NCBI GenBank assembly: GCA_037176885.1
Contig: JAWWNJ010000071.1
Coordinates: forward strand, 372,001 to 436,000
DNA length: 64,000 bases
From: Favolaschia claudopus
Lineage: Eukaryota > Basidiomycota > Agaricomycetes > Agaricales > Mycenaceae
Direction: 5' to 3'
The notes under the pieces: generated by a model
The model's database searches: none
The model's input: only the letters and a program-made list of their open reading frames with translations
Told to the model about the DNA's origin: nothing
Program-made: the position numbers and the translations under genes
Shown here: positions 25,850 through 36,188 of the stretch, one piece after another
Layout: each line of letters begins with the position of its first letter
Numbering within the stretch: the stretch's first letter is position 1

Positions 25850-26320
25850 CAGTGAGATACGAGTCGTCGGTGGACCATTTTGGCAGCAACCCTGGTGGGA
25901 TCGACTCGTCGCAATCCAGCCAGCCTGGCAGTCCCGCATACATGATACGACGTTCTGGCCGCCGCCCGAAACACATGCAACGTCTCCACAGTGCAACGGA
26001 GCAACAGCTGATGCGCTGCTCACCGACACCATTCTCCGCTCCTGCCTCGTCGAGCGGCTTCAAGGCTTCGGAATCACAATGCTCAAAGCGAAGCGGCTGC
26101 AGAGTACCTGTATAGTACAAGCCCTCTTCGCTGCCCGTAGCTGGCTTCACTGTCCTCTCACAGCTACGCGTGATTGTCGTCCTGCCATGTAGCTCAATCG
26201 ATCTCTCGCTAGAGAATCGACTTCCTGGTCGTCTTCAAATATCTCACCCTCATCCGACCTTGTAGGGAATGCAAGCCTCAATAAACAGAAATATAGGATT
26301 TCGAGACGAAGCGCCGGATG
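25850..26320 (+). pseudogene. Relic of an F-box gene related to gene D
   Basis: Translation of fragments gives RLVAIQPA, TTFWPPPETHATSP, ADALLTDTILRSC, VERLQGFGITMLKAKRLQ and, in another frame, IDFLVVFKYLTLI. Each matches the C-terminal half of F-box gene D in order (RIAIQPA, TAFWPAPQTRATSP, DVLLDTILEFCPNVERLQGF, IDALAVFKHLTLI). The relic has no F-box, no start and at least one frame break. It sits directly after K3, so a FunK1 and an F-box gene of this type are neighbours in two places of the window (here and at 44-49 kb). Confidence 0.72.
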
Positions 26321-26856
26321 ATGCGTTAGCGAGATTATTGCTGGTGGCCAGCAGGCGGGCGTACTTTCCGATGTATTTAGGTTCAAGACGGGTGAGTGTT
26401 GGCGTTCTCAACGTCGAGATTAAACGTTCTATTTCAGTAGTACTTTACACGATGCTCAATGAGCGCATGATATGATGATATGGTGCTGTGACAATGTCCA
26501 CGTCCTCTCGAACTAGAATCGATGGATGGAAAAGATAATCCCAAGGCCTTTCTGCATAAGTACATATCAATGCAATAAGTAGGAACGCGTCGCGGCCCAA
26601 AAGAATTTGAATGTCCACGTGATCGCGTCAATATTGACGATTATTATTTCCTCACTGTTATTGCGCGCTAATTTCCTTTGCTTTGAACTCTATCGCATTC
26701 AAAAAAATGAACCAAATGCAAGACCGAATGCGCTGAATCAATACACTGTGGCCTTTTAATTTGTGCAGCCGGGCGCACGTTGACAACACGTTGAACTGGG
26801 GACTTCAAGTAGGACGCCGCAGCCGACGTGGAGCCACCGGTTTGTTGTCTCCGACG
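26321..26856. other. K4 promoter region
   Basis: No gene is seen. The last 240 bp are homologous to the K2 promoter, including the shared element at 26615 and a block just before the ATG that contains GGACTTCAAGTAGGACGCCG. Confidence 0.55.
26615..26635 (+). promoter_or_regulatory. E-box-containing element, K4 copy
   Basis: This reads CCACGTGATCGCGTCAATAT plus one T, identical over 21 bases to the complement of 16936-16956 upstream of K2. It lies about 220-240 bp upstream of the K4 ATG. Confidence 0.5.
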
Positions 26857-28120
26857 ATGAACACGGACTCTACATCCTCGGGCGATTTTGAAGATAACCT
26901 GGAAGAAGTCCCAGACTGGCCCTTCGACTCCTGCACTTTGGAATTGAGCGATGGGCGCTCTCTAGAGCTCGCAGATTCAATCTCGCGGTTACCTACCCAC
27001 AAGGAGCCGGCCGTCTACATGTGTCGTGCGAGACTAGGCATGGACGACGTTGTGGTGAAATATAGCTGGTCCGATGCTCGAATGCATGAAGCTCAAGTGG
27101 TCGAGACGGCCGCCAGTTTTGCACGCGAATGCGGTGATGTCTGGGTCCTCGACCATCTTCCCAACATCGTGCATTATGAAGAGCGAAAATCAAGTGAAGG
27201 AGCGCGCACCGAACCTGCTATTCTGCATCTGCTCGTTCAGGAGGAGCTCTATCCTATCACTGAGCTGACGACTGCGGCCGAACTGGGCGAGGCATTTTCC
27301 GGGTTTTTCAAATGTACGCCATCCAGTGCTGCTTTGATTGCGGAAAGTCTTTGATCACTTGCCTCCAGGTTACCGATGGCTGGTCGAGCGTGCCCGAATC
27401 ATGCACCGCGACATCAGTCTCAGCAATCTCATGTACCGCACACTCGACGGAAAAGTTCATGGTGTTCTCGATGGTTTCACCCTCGCGGTCTTCATGGATG
27501 GACAATCATCGAGTTTCCCCCCACAGAACGCGCCTCCCTTCAGGGCAATCGACTTCTTCCAATCCGTTCCACCTGCTGGTCACCTATATCGTTATGACCT
27601 AGAGTCGATGTTCTACGCCCTCCTACTCGTCTCCAGCAGTTATCAGGACGGAAAGCGCATCCCTCCCTCCACTAAACACCTCGAACAACGGGACAAGCTC
27701 GATCCAGACACTCTTTTCAACGAGAAGTGGTGGTTTCTCACCTGTGCAGACCCGGGATGGAGACCGACCGCCCAATTTTCGGGTCTCCGCAACCTTATCT
27801 TCTTCTTAGCCTGTCTCTTCAACAACGGCATCTACGCACGAACCAAATTCCGTGATCAAGTATTCGATGACACAGGATTGCGAGCGGTATCTTATAACGA
27901 CGGTTTCGACCTCACTACCCTCGGGGGACACGTCACCTTTGATTCGTTCGCGAACGTCTTGAACGCTCGTTTACCGCCGTATTCACCCAAGAGGACGAGT
28001 GCAATGCTCTCTTCTCCGGCCTCCTCCTTGTCGCCTGCCACTACGATGACGCAAAGCAACTTGCTACCAACAGTCGACTCCTCAAAGACCGGTACGAGCT
28101 CGGGTTCAGAAATATCTTGA
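26857..28120 (+). CDS. FunK1-type kinase paralogue K4 with a foreign out-of-frame tail
   Basis: Exons 26857-27313 and 27369-28120 join to 402 aa. The acidic start (MNTDSTSSGDFEDNLEEVPD) and DWPFDSC follow the K2/K6 pattern. The beta-3 lysine (VVVKYSW), HRD and loop asparagine (IMHRDISLSNLMYR) are all kept, but the DFD aspartate is glycine (GVLDGFTLAVF). The kinase part ends with LGGHVTFDSFANVL and LPPYSPKRTSA near 27998. After that, about 38 residues (MLSSPASSLSPATT onward) are not FunK1-like. The same DNA read in another frame encodes a FunK1 C-lobe fragment (LFSGLLLVACHYDD), so the natural stop was lost at a recombination joint. The function of the tail is unknown. Confidence 0.8.
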
Positions 28121-29170
28121 ATGGAACACTCTACTTCTTCATCGACGGTCTGGATGAGTGGACACCGGCACCCCAGTTCTTGGTGCCTCTGTGGCCTTAT
28201 ACTCGCCTTACGCGTCTTTGGATGCGGCAACCACGCGCGAGATTGTGCGGCGGATTGAAGAAAATGGATTCTTGGTCTCGGATAATGGTCTCGATAACAC
28301 TATCCTCGGTGGACACATCACCTTCGACGCTTTCGTTGTCGAAAACAATGACCGCCTCTATGGTTCTCGGATCTGCCATTCCGCCCTAATCGATGGACTT
28401 CTGCCCCAGCGCCCCCGGGACAGCGGCGCATCCTGCGCATGTCGACGTCGACTCCTCCATCCGAAATGGCACCCCGACGACTCCTTCCCCTCCAGCTCTA
28501 CGACCAGATCTGCAGTGCGCTGCGACCATTTTTGTCCTCCAGCATCTCCCTGCAGCCTTCCAGAAAGGCGACATCGTCGATGATTCAGGGGACGCGCGTC
28601 GTTTTCTCTGTGAAGAAGTCGAATGATACACCGAGACATGAGCCCCGTATATTCCATGGATCGCAGGTTTCATGGCATGGTCTACGGCGTTCTCGATGGA
28701 TGACTCGCTCAGTTCAGCGCCTCGCTAGCGCGTAGCTGCAACTTCCTGCACCGTCCTCGATCCCTTTGACCCGCCGCGGCCTGCTCAGAATTGCTCGTCT
28801 GCGCTCTGCTGCTCCTTTCGTGTGACTGTTGGGATGCAAAGCCCGTCTACAGTCAACTCTGTGATCCCCTCGACGCTCGGCCCTCACTTCTACGAGACTG
28901 GGGTTCGGTTTCCTCACTCTCACTCTGAGATGATGAGCGAACCTTGCAGCTCGCAGAGTCGATCCTTTCGTCGGCATGTGTCGATCCGTGGGACACGCAT
29001 ATGTATTTGTAGAGCCGGAGTCTCTCCAAGACTCGAATGCATTGAAGCTTAATCGAGAACGCGATACTTACCGTCTACCATGGAGTGCGGGGACATCTGG
29101 TGCTCGATGAGTTCTTTGATCGGACCATCCACTACGAAGATAAAGAAGTACTAGTGGGACGAACTTTCCA
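28003..29170 (+). pseudogene. Field of scrambled FunK1 relics
   Basis: Several FunK1 pieces on the + strand are separated by stops and are in the wrong order for one gene. At 28003-28405 are C-lobe pieces (LFSGLLLVACHYDDAKQ, YFFIDGLDEWTPAPQF, then TILGGHITFDAFVVENN). At about 28624-28720 is a catalytic-loop piece (MIHRDMSP, then GMVYGVLDG followed by a stop). At about 28797 is LCALLLLSCDCWDAK. At about 28930-29150 is an N-lobe piece (ERTLQLAESI, SLSKTRMH, FFDRTIHYEDKE). At least two lost gene copies are needed to explain this order. None has a usable frame. The 5' end overlaps the K4 tail. Confidence 0.72.
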
Positions 29171-31676
29171 AGCCCTTCAGCTCAGGTCATTGGCTGCAGC
29201 CCCTGGTCTAAGAAGGACTGCATGAGCGCGGAGGACTGCGCACGCCCGACGCTAGCTACTGGGTCACCAGCTGCTTTGCATGGCGCAAGATAGCGTCTGA
29301 GCTTCGTCTCTAACGCCCTCACGTTACGCTCGATTTTTGGAATCCTGCTAGCCTGCTGGTTGCAACCGCGTTGCCCACGAGTCCAACTCGATGAAGCGAA
29401 TGATCTTCAGGTGTTTGTCGCGCCGGGAACGGGACACGGATGGTCAATTTAATATTTAAAATGCTTCCGAACAAAAACCTTTTGTTGACGTCTTCATCTC
29501 AATCACAGACGTTCTATATACTCGCCAATTCCTTTTGTTAACCTACTACTCCGAGACTCTACCTATACCTTTCGTCTGGAGGGACGAATCGACGATACTC
29601 GAGTCTGATACCAATACTTACTGATTAGATCAATTAGATCAAATATCAACAAGACAAAATAACCTAATTGGCTCCTGCGCTGTTGGCCAAATCGCGCCAC
29701 TATACTGAGCGTGAATCGTATTCTTGAATATCACAATCGATCTCCCTTGGCCAACCCTTGGCCCGTTTCGCTGCCTTGCTGTGACCAACTGATGCACTTA
29801 GGCTGACAGTCGCTCATAAGCAAATCGCAATTGTAAGTACACGCGATTTCAGTGAACTCAGAACTGTGAAGCAGCCCCTTCAAGAAGAACAATCTTTTGC
29901 TGCCCGGCGCCCCGAATGACTCGAGGGGCTGTCTTTGGTATCCAAGCTCACCTTGGCGGCCACGTCAACTTGCAAGTTTCTTTTCATCGCCATACTGGAC
30001 GTTTCACAGCGGCGGTGTCTTGTCTTTCAGTCAACTCTGCATTTAGCTGGCTACGCTCCAAGTCATGGATGGCATCTGAATGCCTACAGAACACTAAAGA
30101 TGTGGACCGAGCAGATGGCGAGCACCTCTGCGACCGAAGCTGTTTGTGCTTCGACCTTTTACTCCAGCTTGAGCGTTCCGGGACGGTTCTGGTGTTTGTC
30201 TAGGGACCGTTTCGCGGGAGATGCAAGTGCTTTGGAAGCGCTGCCAGTGGCCGAGTAGCCCAGCCGTGGATTCCGTCTTGACCGCCCGCAGTCTGATTTG
30301 TGGGCGAGGACAACTGGAGATTAACGATCGGTATGTTTCGTTATCCCCTTATACTGATTTCTTTATGGATCGGGTGGGCATGATTATAACTCCCTCGCGA
30401 CGGGTCATCGATTTACGCGTGGCGGTCTCAGCCTTGATTGGGAATAGCTCGATGCCATTGTACTCTGCCGCAGCTATGACACAGGCGGCTCTGGTACTCC
30501 TCGCGATTAGTCTTGCCTTTTTTCGGGTGTTCTCGTCTCTACCCATCTCCGGTGCCACAATCTATGATCCTCGAAGCAACTGCGTCGGGCCAGCCCTAAA
30601 AATGACTTCACGAACACCGGCAACGCCGCCTGCATCCGCTAAGTGCCTCGCCGATGACAGGCAAACACAAGTCACAGTCGATTGAATGAGATGAGCGCGA
30701 AACAGGCCATAAGGTGCCAGATCCACCTATGTACCATCACGGTACGAGTTAATATTGCGTTATTCGAAGAAGGAGCTGACTACCATTCAGAATCAACTTG
30801 AGATCCGCAAGAAAAAAGAACCCCATCTGGTGTTGTTTATTGTCAGAGTCATCAGTGGGCGTATATGTACTCCGCCTTATGGCATATAGGTGGCTTCTCT
30901 TGGCTTCTACCTGCTTCTACATACCTAATCTGGAAGGTCGTTCTGAAGGCGCTAGGGCAATTCCGAGACGTTTGTGATGAAGATGTGGCGTGCCTCTGAG
31001 TTGAGGAATCGTCGTCGGGCTTCGTCGTTGTGAGTCGAGTCTCTCGAAAGGACAGCGCCCGGTCTCCGTCGTCAGAATCTCCAAACTGACACTAAACACA
31101 GAGTTTATTCTTCCAAATAAGATACTGACAACGTGTAGTACAGCCCTGCAATTATGAGTCGGCCGGTGTCCTTCTTCTTGTTCGAACGCGACCCTGCTTA
31201 TGATCATCTTGTTGTCAAGAAGTCCCGCACTCTTGGAACCGTTTGATTCGACCCTTGTCTCATACACAACGATGGGCCATTATTATTGGTGGCCGAGCAC
31301 GGATTGGGAAGCTGGATGCAGTGTCTCTGTGCGGCTTGGGTACGAAGCCTTATGTTTCCTGAGTTTAATTGTCTCTTGACTTCTGATGTACAGAAGGGCT
31401 GCGTCGAATGACTCGCAGACGAACAAATGTCTCGCCAATCTGCCGGTTTCTAGCTTGTGGTCTTCCGTACAAGGGTACTCGACACGAGGGTCTAGAAAAG
31501 GGAATTGACGCCACTCAAGAACCAGTATTATCCGGGTCAACGTGCAGACAATTACTCTCTTCGGGAAACCGTGGGTTTGTTGAGATCTTGACCGTCGTCC
31601 CGATTCGGGTCTGTGCTTTTGTATAAATGCGGCCACTCTTGCGCTCACTATCCAACACACATTCATCGAAACCACT
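29171..31676. other. Spacer upstream of K5, AT-rich, with unidentified frames
   Basis: No gene can be assigned. Frames at about 29935-30258 and 30221-30685 (+) overlap in different phases and contain a hydrophobic stretch (AALVLLAISLAFF) but no family motif. Minus-strand frames at 30917-31267 and 31283-31729 are also unrecognised, and the second runs into the K5 gene. These may be relics. Confidence 0.35.
31622..31627 (+). promoter_or_regulatory. TATA box of K5
   Basis: TATAAA lies about 50 bp before the K5 ATG at 31677, the same spacing as for F-box gene A. Confidence 0.45.
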
Positions 31677-33924
31677 ATGAGCACTCCTCCAAACAAAGAC
31701 GCTTCGCCGCTCGCGGCTGTCCACCACACTCCATTCAGTAAAGGACTTGGGTCTCACGACAGTTATGCCTCTGCGCATACCGTCGACGACTACGCGCCGT
31801 TTCTCACTCACGACCTTCGCTCTACGAAGACTATCCCCTTCGATGACTTCTTGAAGCACATTCTCCGAGTTCGCAACGTTCACAACGCCATCCAAGCCAG
31901 TTCTGCAGTCGTCAATGACCCGGTTTTCACGGCAAAGCTGGCCAAATATGACCCTGCCAACTTCAAGAAAGAACCTGACATGTATGCTCCATTTATCATC
32001 TTGGCGAACCACTGCCTCGACTCCCAACTGGCCGGGACAGAGGGGGGTAACATTCGGTTCTGCCGCAACGACCCCTACATAGTCAGTGGGTCCGACGCTT
32101 CACGGAAACCAGACATCGTAGTTGTCTACACCTCCCAACTTGCCTTGGGAGATCGCCCAGGCATTAATTTTACCCAGTCCGGTCCAAAGGAATGTCATTT
32201 CCACTGGAAGATCGTGCTTGGGTCTGTCGAGTTCAAGCTCAAGCCCGACTCAGACGAACAGCACGGATCAGCTCCCGGTATGTACATGTATGGATGGCCG
32301 TGGATTTCTGACCAATTTCATATTAAATAGGTTCTAGTGGCAAGTCCAGTCGCGACAAGTCTCGCAGCTCTAAGAAGTCACAGGGAGCAAGCCAGGCATC
32401 TCCCGGAGCAGATTCTACTGCAGGAACAAGGTCCCAGGCTCAGCCTTTTGAGTGGAGAGGACGTGATCGTACCATGCCCCCCTCTGACACCAAGGACCGA
32501 CAGAACCCTGATAAACAAATTGCTGGCTATAACGCCGAGACTTTAACATACGGTGATCTGCGAACCCATGTCATTGGCTTTCTTGTGAAAGGCAGCCAAA
32601 TCGTGTTCAAATTCTGCGACAGATCTACCCTCTTGGACACAGAGCCGCTGGATATGAAGGCTGATCCTGCGCGGTTCATCGCAGCTATTGTGGCTCTTGC
32701 AAAGCTCGAGTCGGTGGGATGGGGATATAGTTCTTTTTTGAAGACGCGGGAAGTCGAACAAGTCATCAAAGTCAAGGGTGTTCTCGAAAATCCGTTCCAA
32801 ACATCGACCGTCACCCTTAAAAATGGCGAACGACTGACAGTGGGGGACACGATCTATCAGGCTCATGGTCTTATTGGGCGCGGGACGTGTGTATCCCATG
32901 CGAGCATGGGTAAACCAGATGTTAAAGGATCTGCCGACACACCTGTTGTTGTCAAATGGTACTGGCCAGCGGAAACCAGAATGTCAGAGGCGGTGATCAT
33001 CAGAACGGCCGTAGACAAAGCCACGGTTTCTATGAAGAATCATCTTCCCAAGCTCCTCCACGCCGAAGACAAGCAGTTCGATCAGAACTCGCCCCAACGA
33101 TATCTGCTTGAATTATTCGGGAAGGACAAGTATGAAATGAGGGTATTCCGTGTATTGGTTCAGGAACCGTTGAAACCCCTTACCGGCCTCAAAACCGCTG
33201 TAGAATTAGGAGAAGCCTTTCTCGGCGTTTTCGAGGGTGAGCACATACTTATAGACATTTCAATTCAATAATTCTGATCTTACCTACAGGCTATCGCTGG
33301 CTCTACGAGAAGTGTAACATCATGCACCGCGATGTCAGTTTGAACAACATGATGTATCGCGAGGTGCAGGGCAAGGTTTATGGTGTTCTCAACGATTTCG
33401 ATCTTGCAGTCCTCGTTGGAAATAACCCCCTGCTTTCGACATCAAAGCAGCGGACAGGGACCAAGCTTTACATGGCTCGAGAACTGCTAGAATTGGATCC
33501 ATCTGGACCCACACCTTCCCACTTGTACAGATTCGACCTGGAATCACTTTTCTGGGTACTAGTGATCATCTCCTGCCACTACGAAAATGGTAAGGAGATC
33601 GAGACTGCCAAACAGCCTTTCCACAACTGGTATAGGCTTGGGAGCAAAGCTTTGGGGTCAGAAAAAGCCTCTTTTATGAGCGGAATTGCGGGCAGATGGC
33701 AAACAACTCCCGGGTTTTCTGGTTTCTATTTCCTCATCCACGACTTACGAGATTTGTTCAAAGACATGACCGATAGACGAGACAAGTTCTTTCTTGATCT
33801 GGAGCGTGAGAGGGGTATGGGATCGAAGTTGCCCTTGAACGATCCCTTCTTTCTTGATATGGGCGGAATCGTCAGCTTTGATGCCGTTGCGACCGTGCTG
33901 AAGAAGCATTTGGCTCGGGCGTAG
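31677..33924 (+). CDS. Full-length FunK1 fungal-type protein kinase K5
   Basis: Exons 31677-32277, 32331-33236 and 33290-33924 join in frame to 713 aa, a usual length for the family. Residues about 1-330 form the long N-terminal FunK1 region, which includes KPDIVVVYTSQL and SVEFKLK, followed by a Ser/Lys-rich linker. The kinase core has the lysine (VVVKWYW), HRD with loop asparagine (IMHRDVSLNNMMYR), and an intact metal-binding aspartate (GVLNDFDLAVL). An activation-segment end is visible as GTKLYMARELL. It is the only FunK1 in the window with all catalytic residues and with the N-terminal region, so it is the best candidate for an active kinase. The short paralogues align only to its last 380 residues or so. 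Substrates are unknown. Confidence 0.92.
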
Positions 33925-34210
33925 CACGATGCTACTTGATACTGTAGTATAACAGTCAACTCGTCACGGTTCCGACGGGCCAGAATTTCTCTAGAATTTA
34001 AACGTACTCGACATATTTACGGCGATGTGATGCAAAACTTGAATGACGTACCTTTTTGTATCCGAGAGAGATGGCATTCAAGCAAGGCGCGAAAGAGGTG
34101 TCTGGGGCCACTTTAAGCACTTAGTCCAGTCTCTCTAGAAGCTCCATAGACAGACGCTTCACAAGTTTCTTGATTGTTTCTATATTTGGCATTTGTTTGG
34201 CATCGTGTGA

Positions 34211-35386
34211 ATGTCTGGTTGCCTCATGGATACGGACTCTGACACTGTCTCCTTCAGCGATTTCGAAGATGACCTCGAACAAGTCCCAGACTGGCCCTTT
34301 GACTCATGTACCCTGATATTGAGTGACGGGCGTTCTTTAGACCTCGCAGATTCAATCTCACGCTCGACTCACAATGGGCAGAGCGTTTACGTCTGTCGCG
34401 GAAGACTAGGCTGGGATGGCATTGTAGTGAAATGGACTTGGTCCCAAACTCGAATGCATGACCTTCAAGTGGTCGAGAGCGCCGCCAATTTTGCACGCGA
34501 ATGCGGTGAAAATTGGGTCCTCGACCACCTTCCTAACATCGTGCATTACGAAGAGCGAGTGACAGGTACAGGAGCGCGCGGTGAACCCAGGATCATGCAT
34601 CTACTCGTCCAAGAAGAACTCTATTCTATCACCGAGTTGACGACTGCGGGCGAGTTAGGCGAAGCGTTTTTGGGCTTGTTCAAGTGTACGTCGTCTGTGA
34701 ATGTTTTGGGTGCGGAAACTGACTAACTTGCTCAAGGCTACCGATGGCTCTATGAGCGTTGTCGAATCATGCACCGCAACATCAATTTCAATAATCTCAT
34801 GTACCGCAGGATCGACGACAGAGTGTATGGCGTACTCGCCGGCTTTGATTTGGCGGTCGTCTTGAACGAACCCTCGTACAAGCCTCATCCGGAGAATACG
34901 CTCGCATTTGTCGCGTGCGACCTTGTCGAACCGAGTCCTCTATTTCCTGTTGACCAATACCTGTATCGATTTGACCTAGAATCTCTTCTCTACGCCCTCG
35001 TACTGGTCGCATGCCACTACGAGCACGGAATGCTCATCCCCCCCGAAAAGCAGCCTTTCAAGTGCTGGCATCAGGTCGGGTCGACTGATCGAGATATGTA
35101 TCTCGAGAAGATACATTTCTTGACCGGCGGTCTGGGTAGATGGAAACCGACGCCCCAGTTTTCAAGCCTCTTTTGGCTGGTTGGGCACTTGCGCGAGTTA
35201 TTCAAACATGGCATTTCAGCGCGAGACAAATTCCGTTACCGGAAAGAGGTGGAGACGGGAGTCGTATCCGATGACGGTTTTGATGGTGATACTCTTGGGG
35301 GGCATGTCACTTTTGAAACTTTTGAGGCCGTCCTCCGTAACAAGCTGCCGCCGTCTACACCGGGGAGAGCAAGTGCAGAGCCATGA
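34211..35386 (+). CDS. FunK1-type kinase paralogue K6, short form, probable pseudokinase
   Basis: Exons 34211-34685 and 34737-35386 join in frame to 374 aa. From SDFEDDLEQVPDWPFDSC onward it is nearly identical to K2 and shares its defects: HRN in place of HRD (IMHRNINFNNLMYR) and GFD in place of DFD (GVLAGFDLAV). The beta-3 lysine (IVVKWTW) and the LGGHVTFETFEAVL tail are kept. The first dozen codons (MSGCLMDTDSDTVSF) and the whole upstream region differ from K2, whereas the similarity continues past the stop codon. The duplicated segment therefore starts inside the gene and K6 uses a different promoter. Confidence 0.85.
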
Positions 35387-36188
35387 GCACTTCGAGCACG
35401 CCACTGCCCATTCCTTCTGCTCTTCTCCTCCACACCCATCGTCCTCGTTTCTTGATATCAAACGGCTCGACATGGCTTCTCCGCTGTGCACGGCGTTGTT
35501 ACCGAGGCGGGAGAGTGACTTACTGTAAGTCCTGTCGCCGTCTTGACTCGGTCAAGACTCAAAAAGGCGTCTGGGCCTCTTTATCTCAAACCGCTATCAT
35601 ATATGGTGCTTTCATTCGTACATCGAGCGTCGTGTAAAATACTACTAGGGAGACAGAACATTTCAGCCTGAATTGTTTGTTTGGCATCTGACCTGCTTTC
35701 GACCTGAACTACCACCATTCCTTCCGTACTCTGTTAATCCCGCGCACACACCCTGTCAGCGCGACTTCGACGCCCCAGAGCGAACCAGTCCGCTCCTCGA
35801 CATCTATCGCCGTCGTCGTCGTCAACGTCCTCAGATCTCTTGCTTGTACCTATAGGCTACTACTCAACCACCTCGCTAACGCATTCCCCTCCGGCGCTTA
35901 CTCTCAATGGTCCCGACTCGACGCCCGCCACTCACGATTCTACTTAGCCCCAGTCACCCATCCACCTACCCGTCGCCGCCGCCAACGTTCATGGACTTGA
36001 CGCTCGGAGGCCGACATAGAAATCATCAACGGAACACCAAGTCAAATTTAGATTGCGTCCACTTACCGCCCACTATCATATCCTTGCTAACAACACCTCT
36101 CAGCGCGTCGTCTCGCGCCGTTCGCCCTTGAAGTTTGTACTCAGTCACAGGCTGCTTGTAACCCAGTCTGAGCATCCGCCATCCGCGC
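35387..36188. other. Spacer between K6 and the interrupted kinase
   Basis: The first 110 bp or so resemble the DNA after K2. The rest is pyrimidine-rich with short frames and no domain. A 5' exon of the next gene could lie near 35985-36050 (a GG-containing stretch followed by an EIINGTPSQI-like reading), but I cannot place splice sites. Confidence 0.35.

Noticed and set aside
29916..30685. Overlapping plus-strand frames with a hydrophobic stretch, considered as a membrane protein
   Set aside because: The frames are in different phases, no splice pair joins them sensibly and no family motif is visible.
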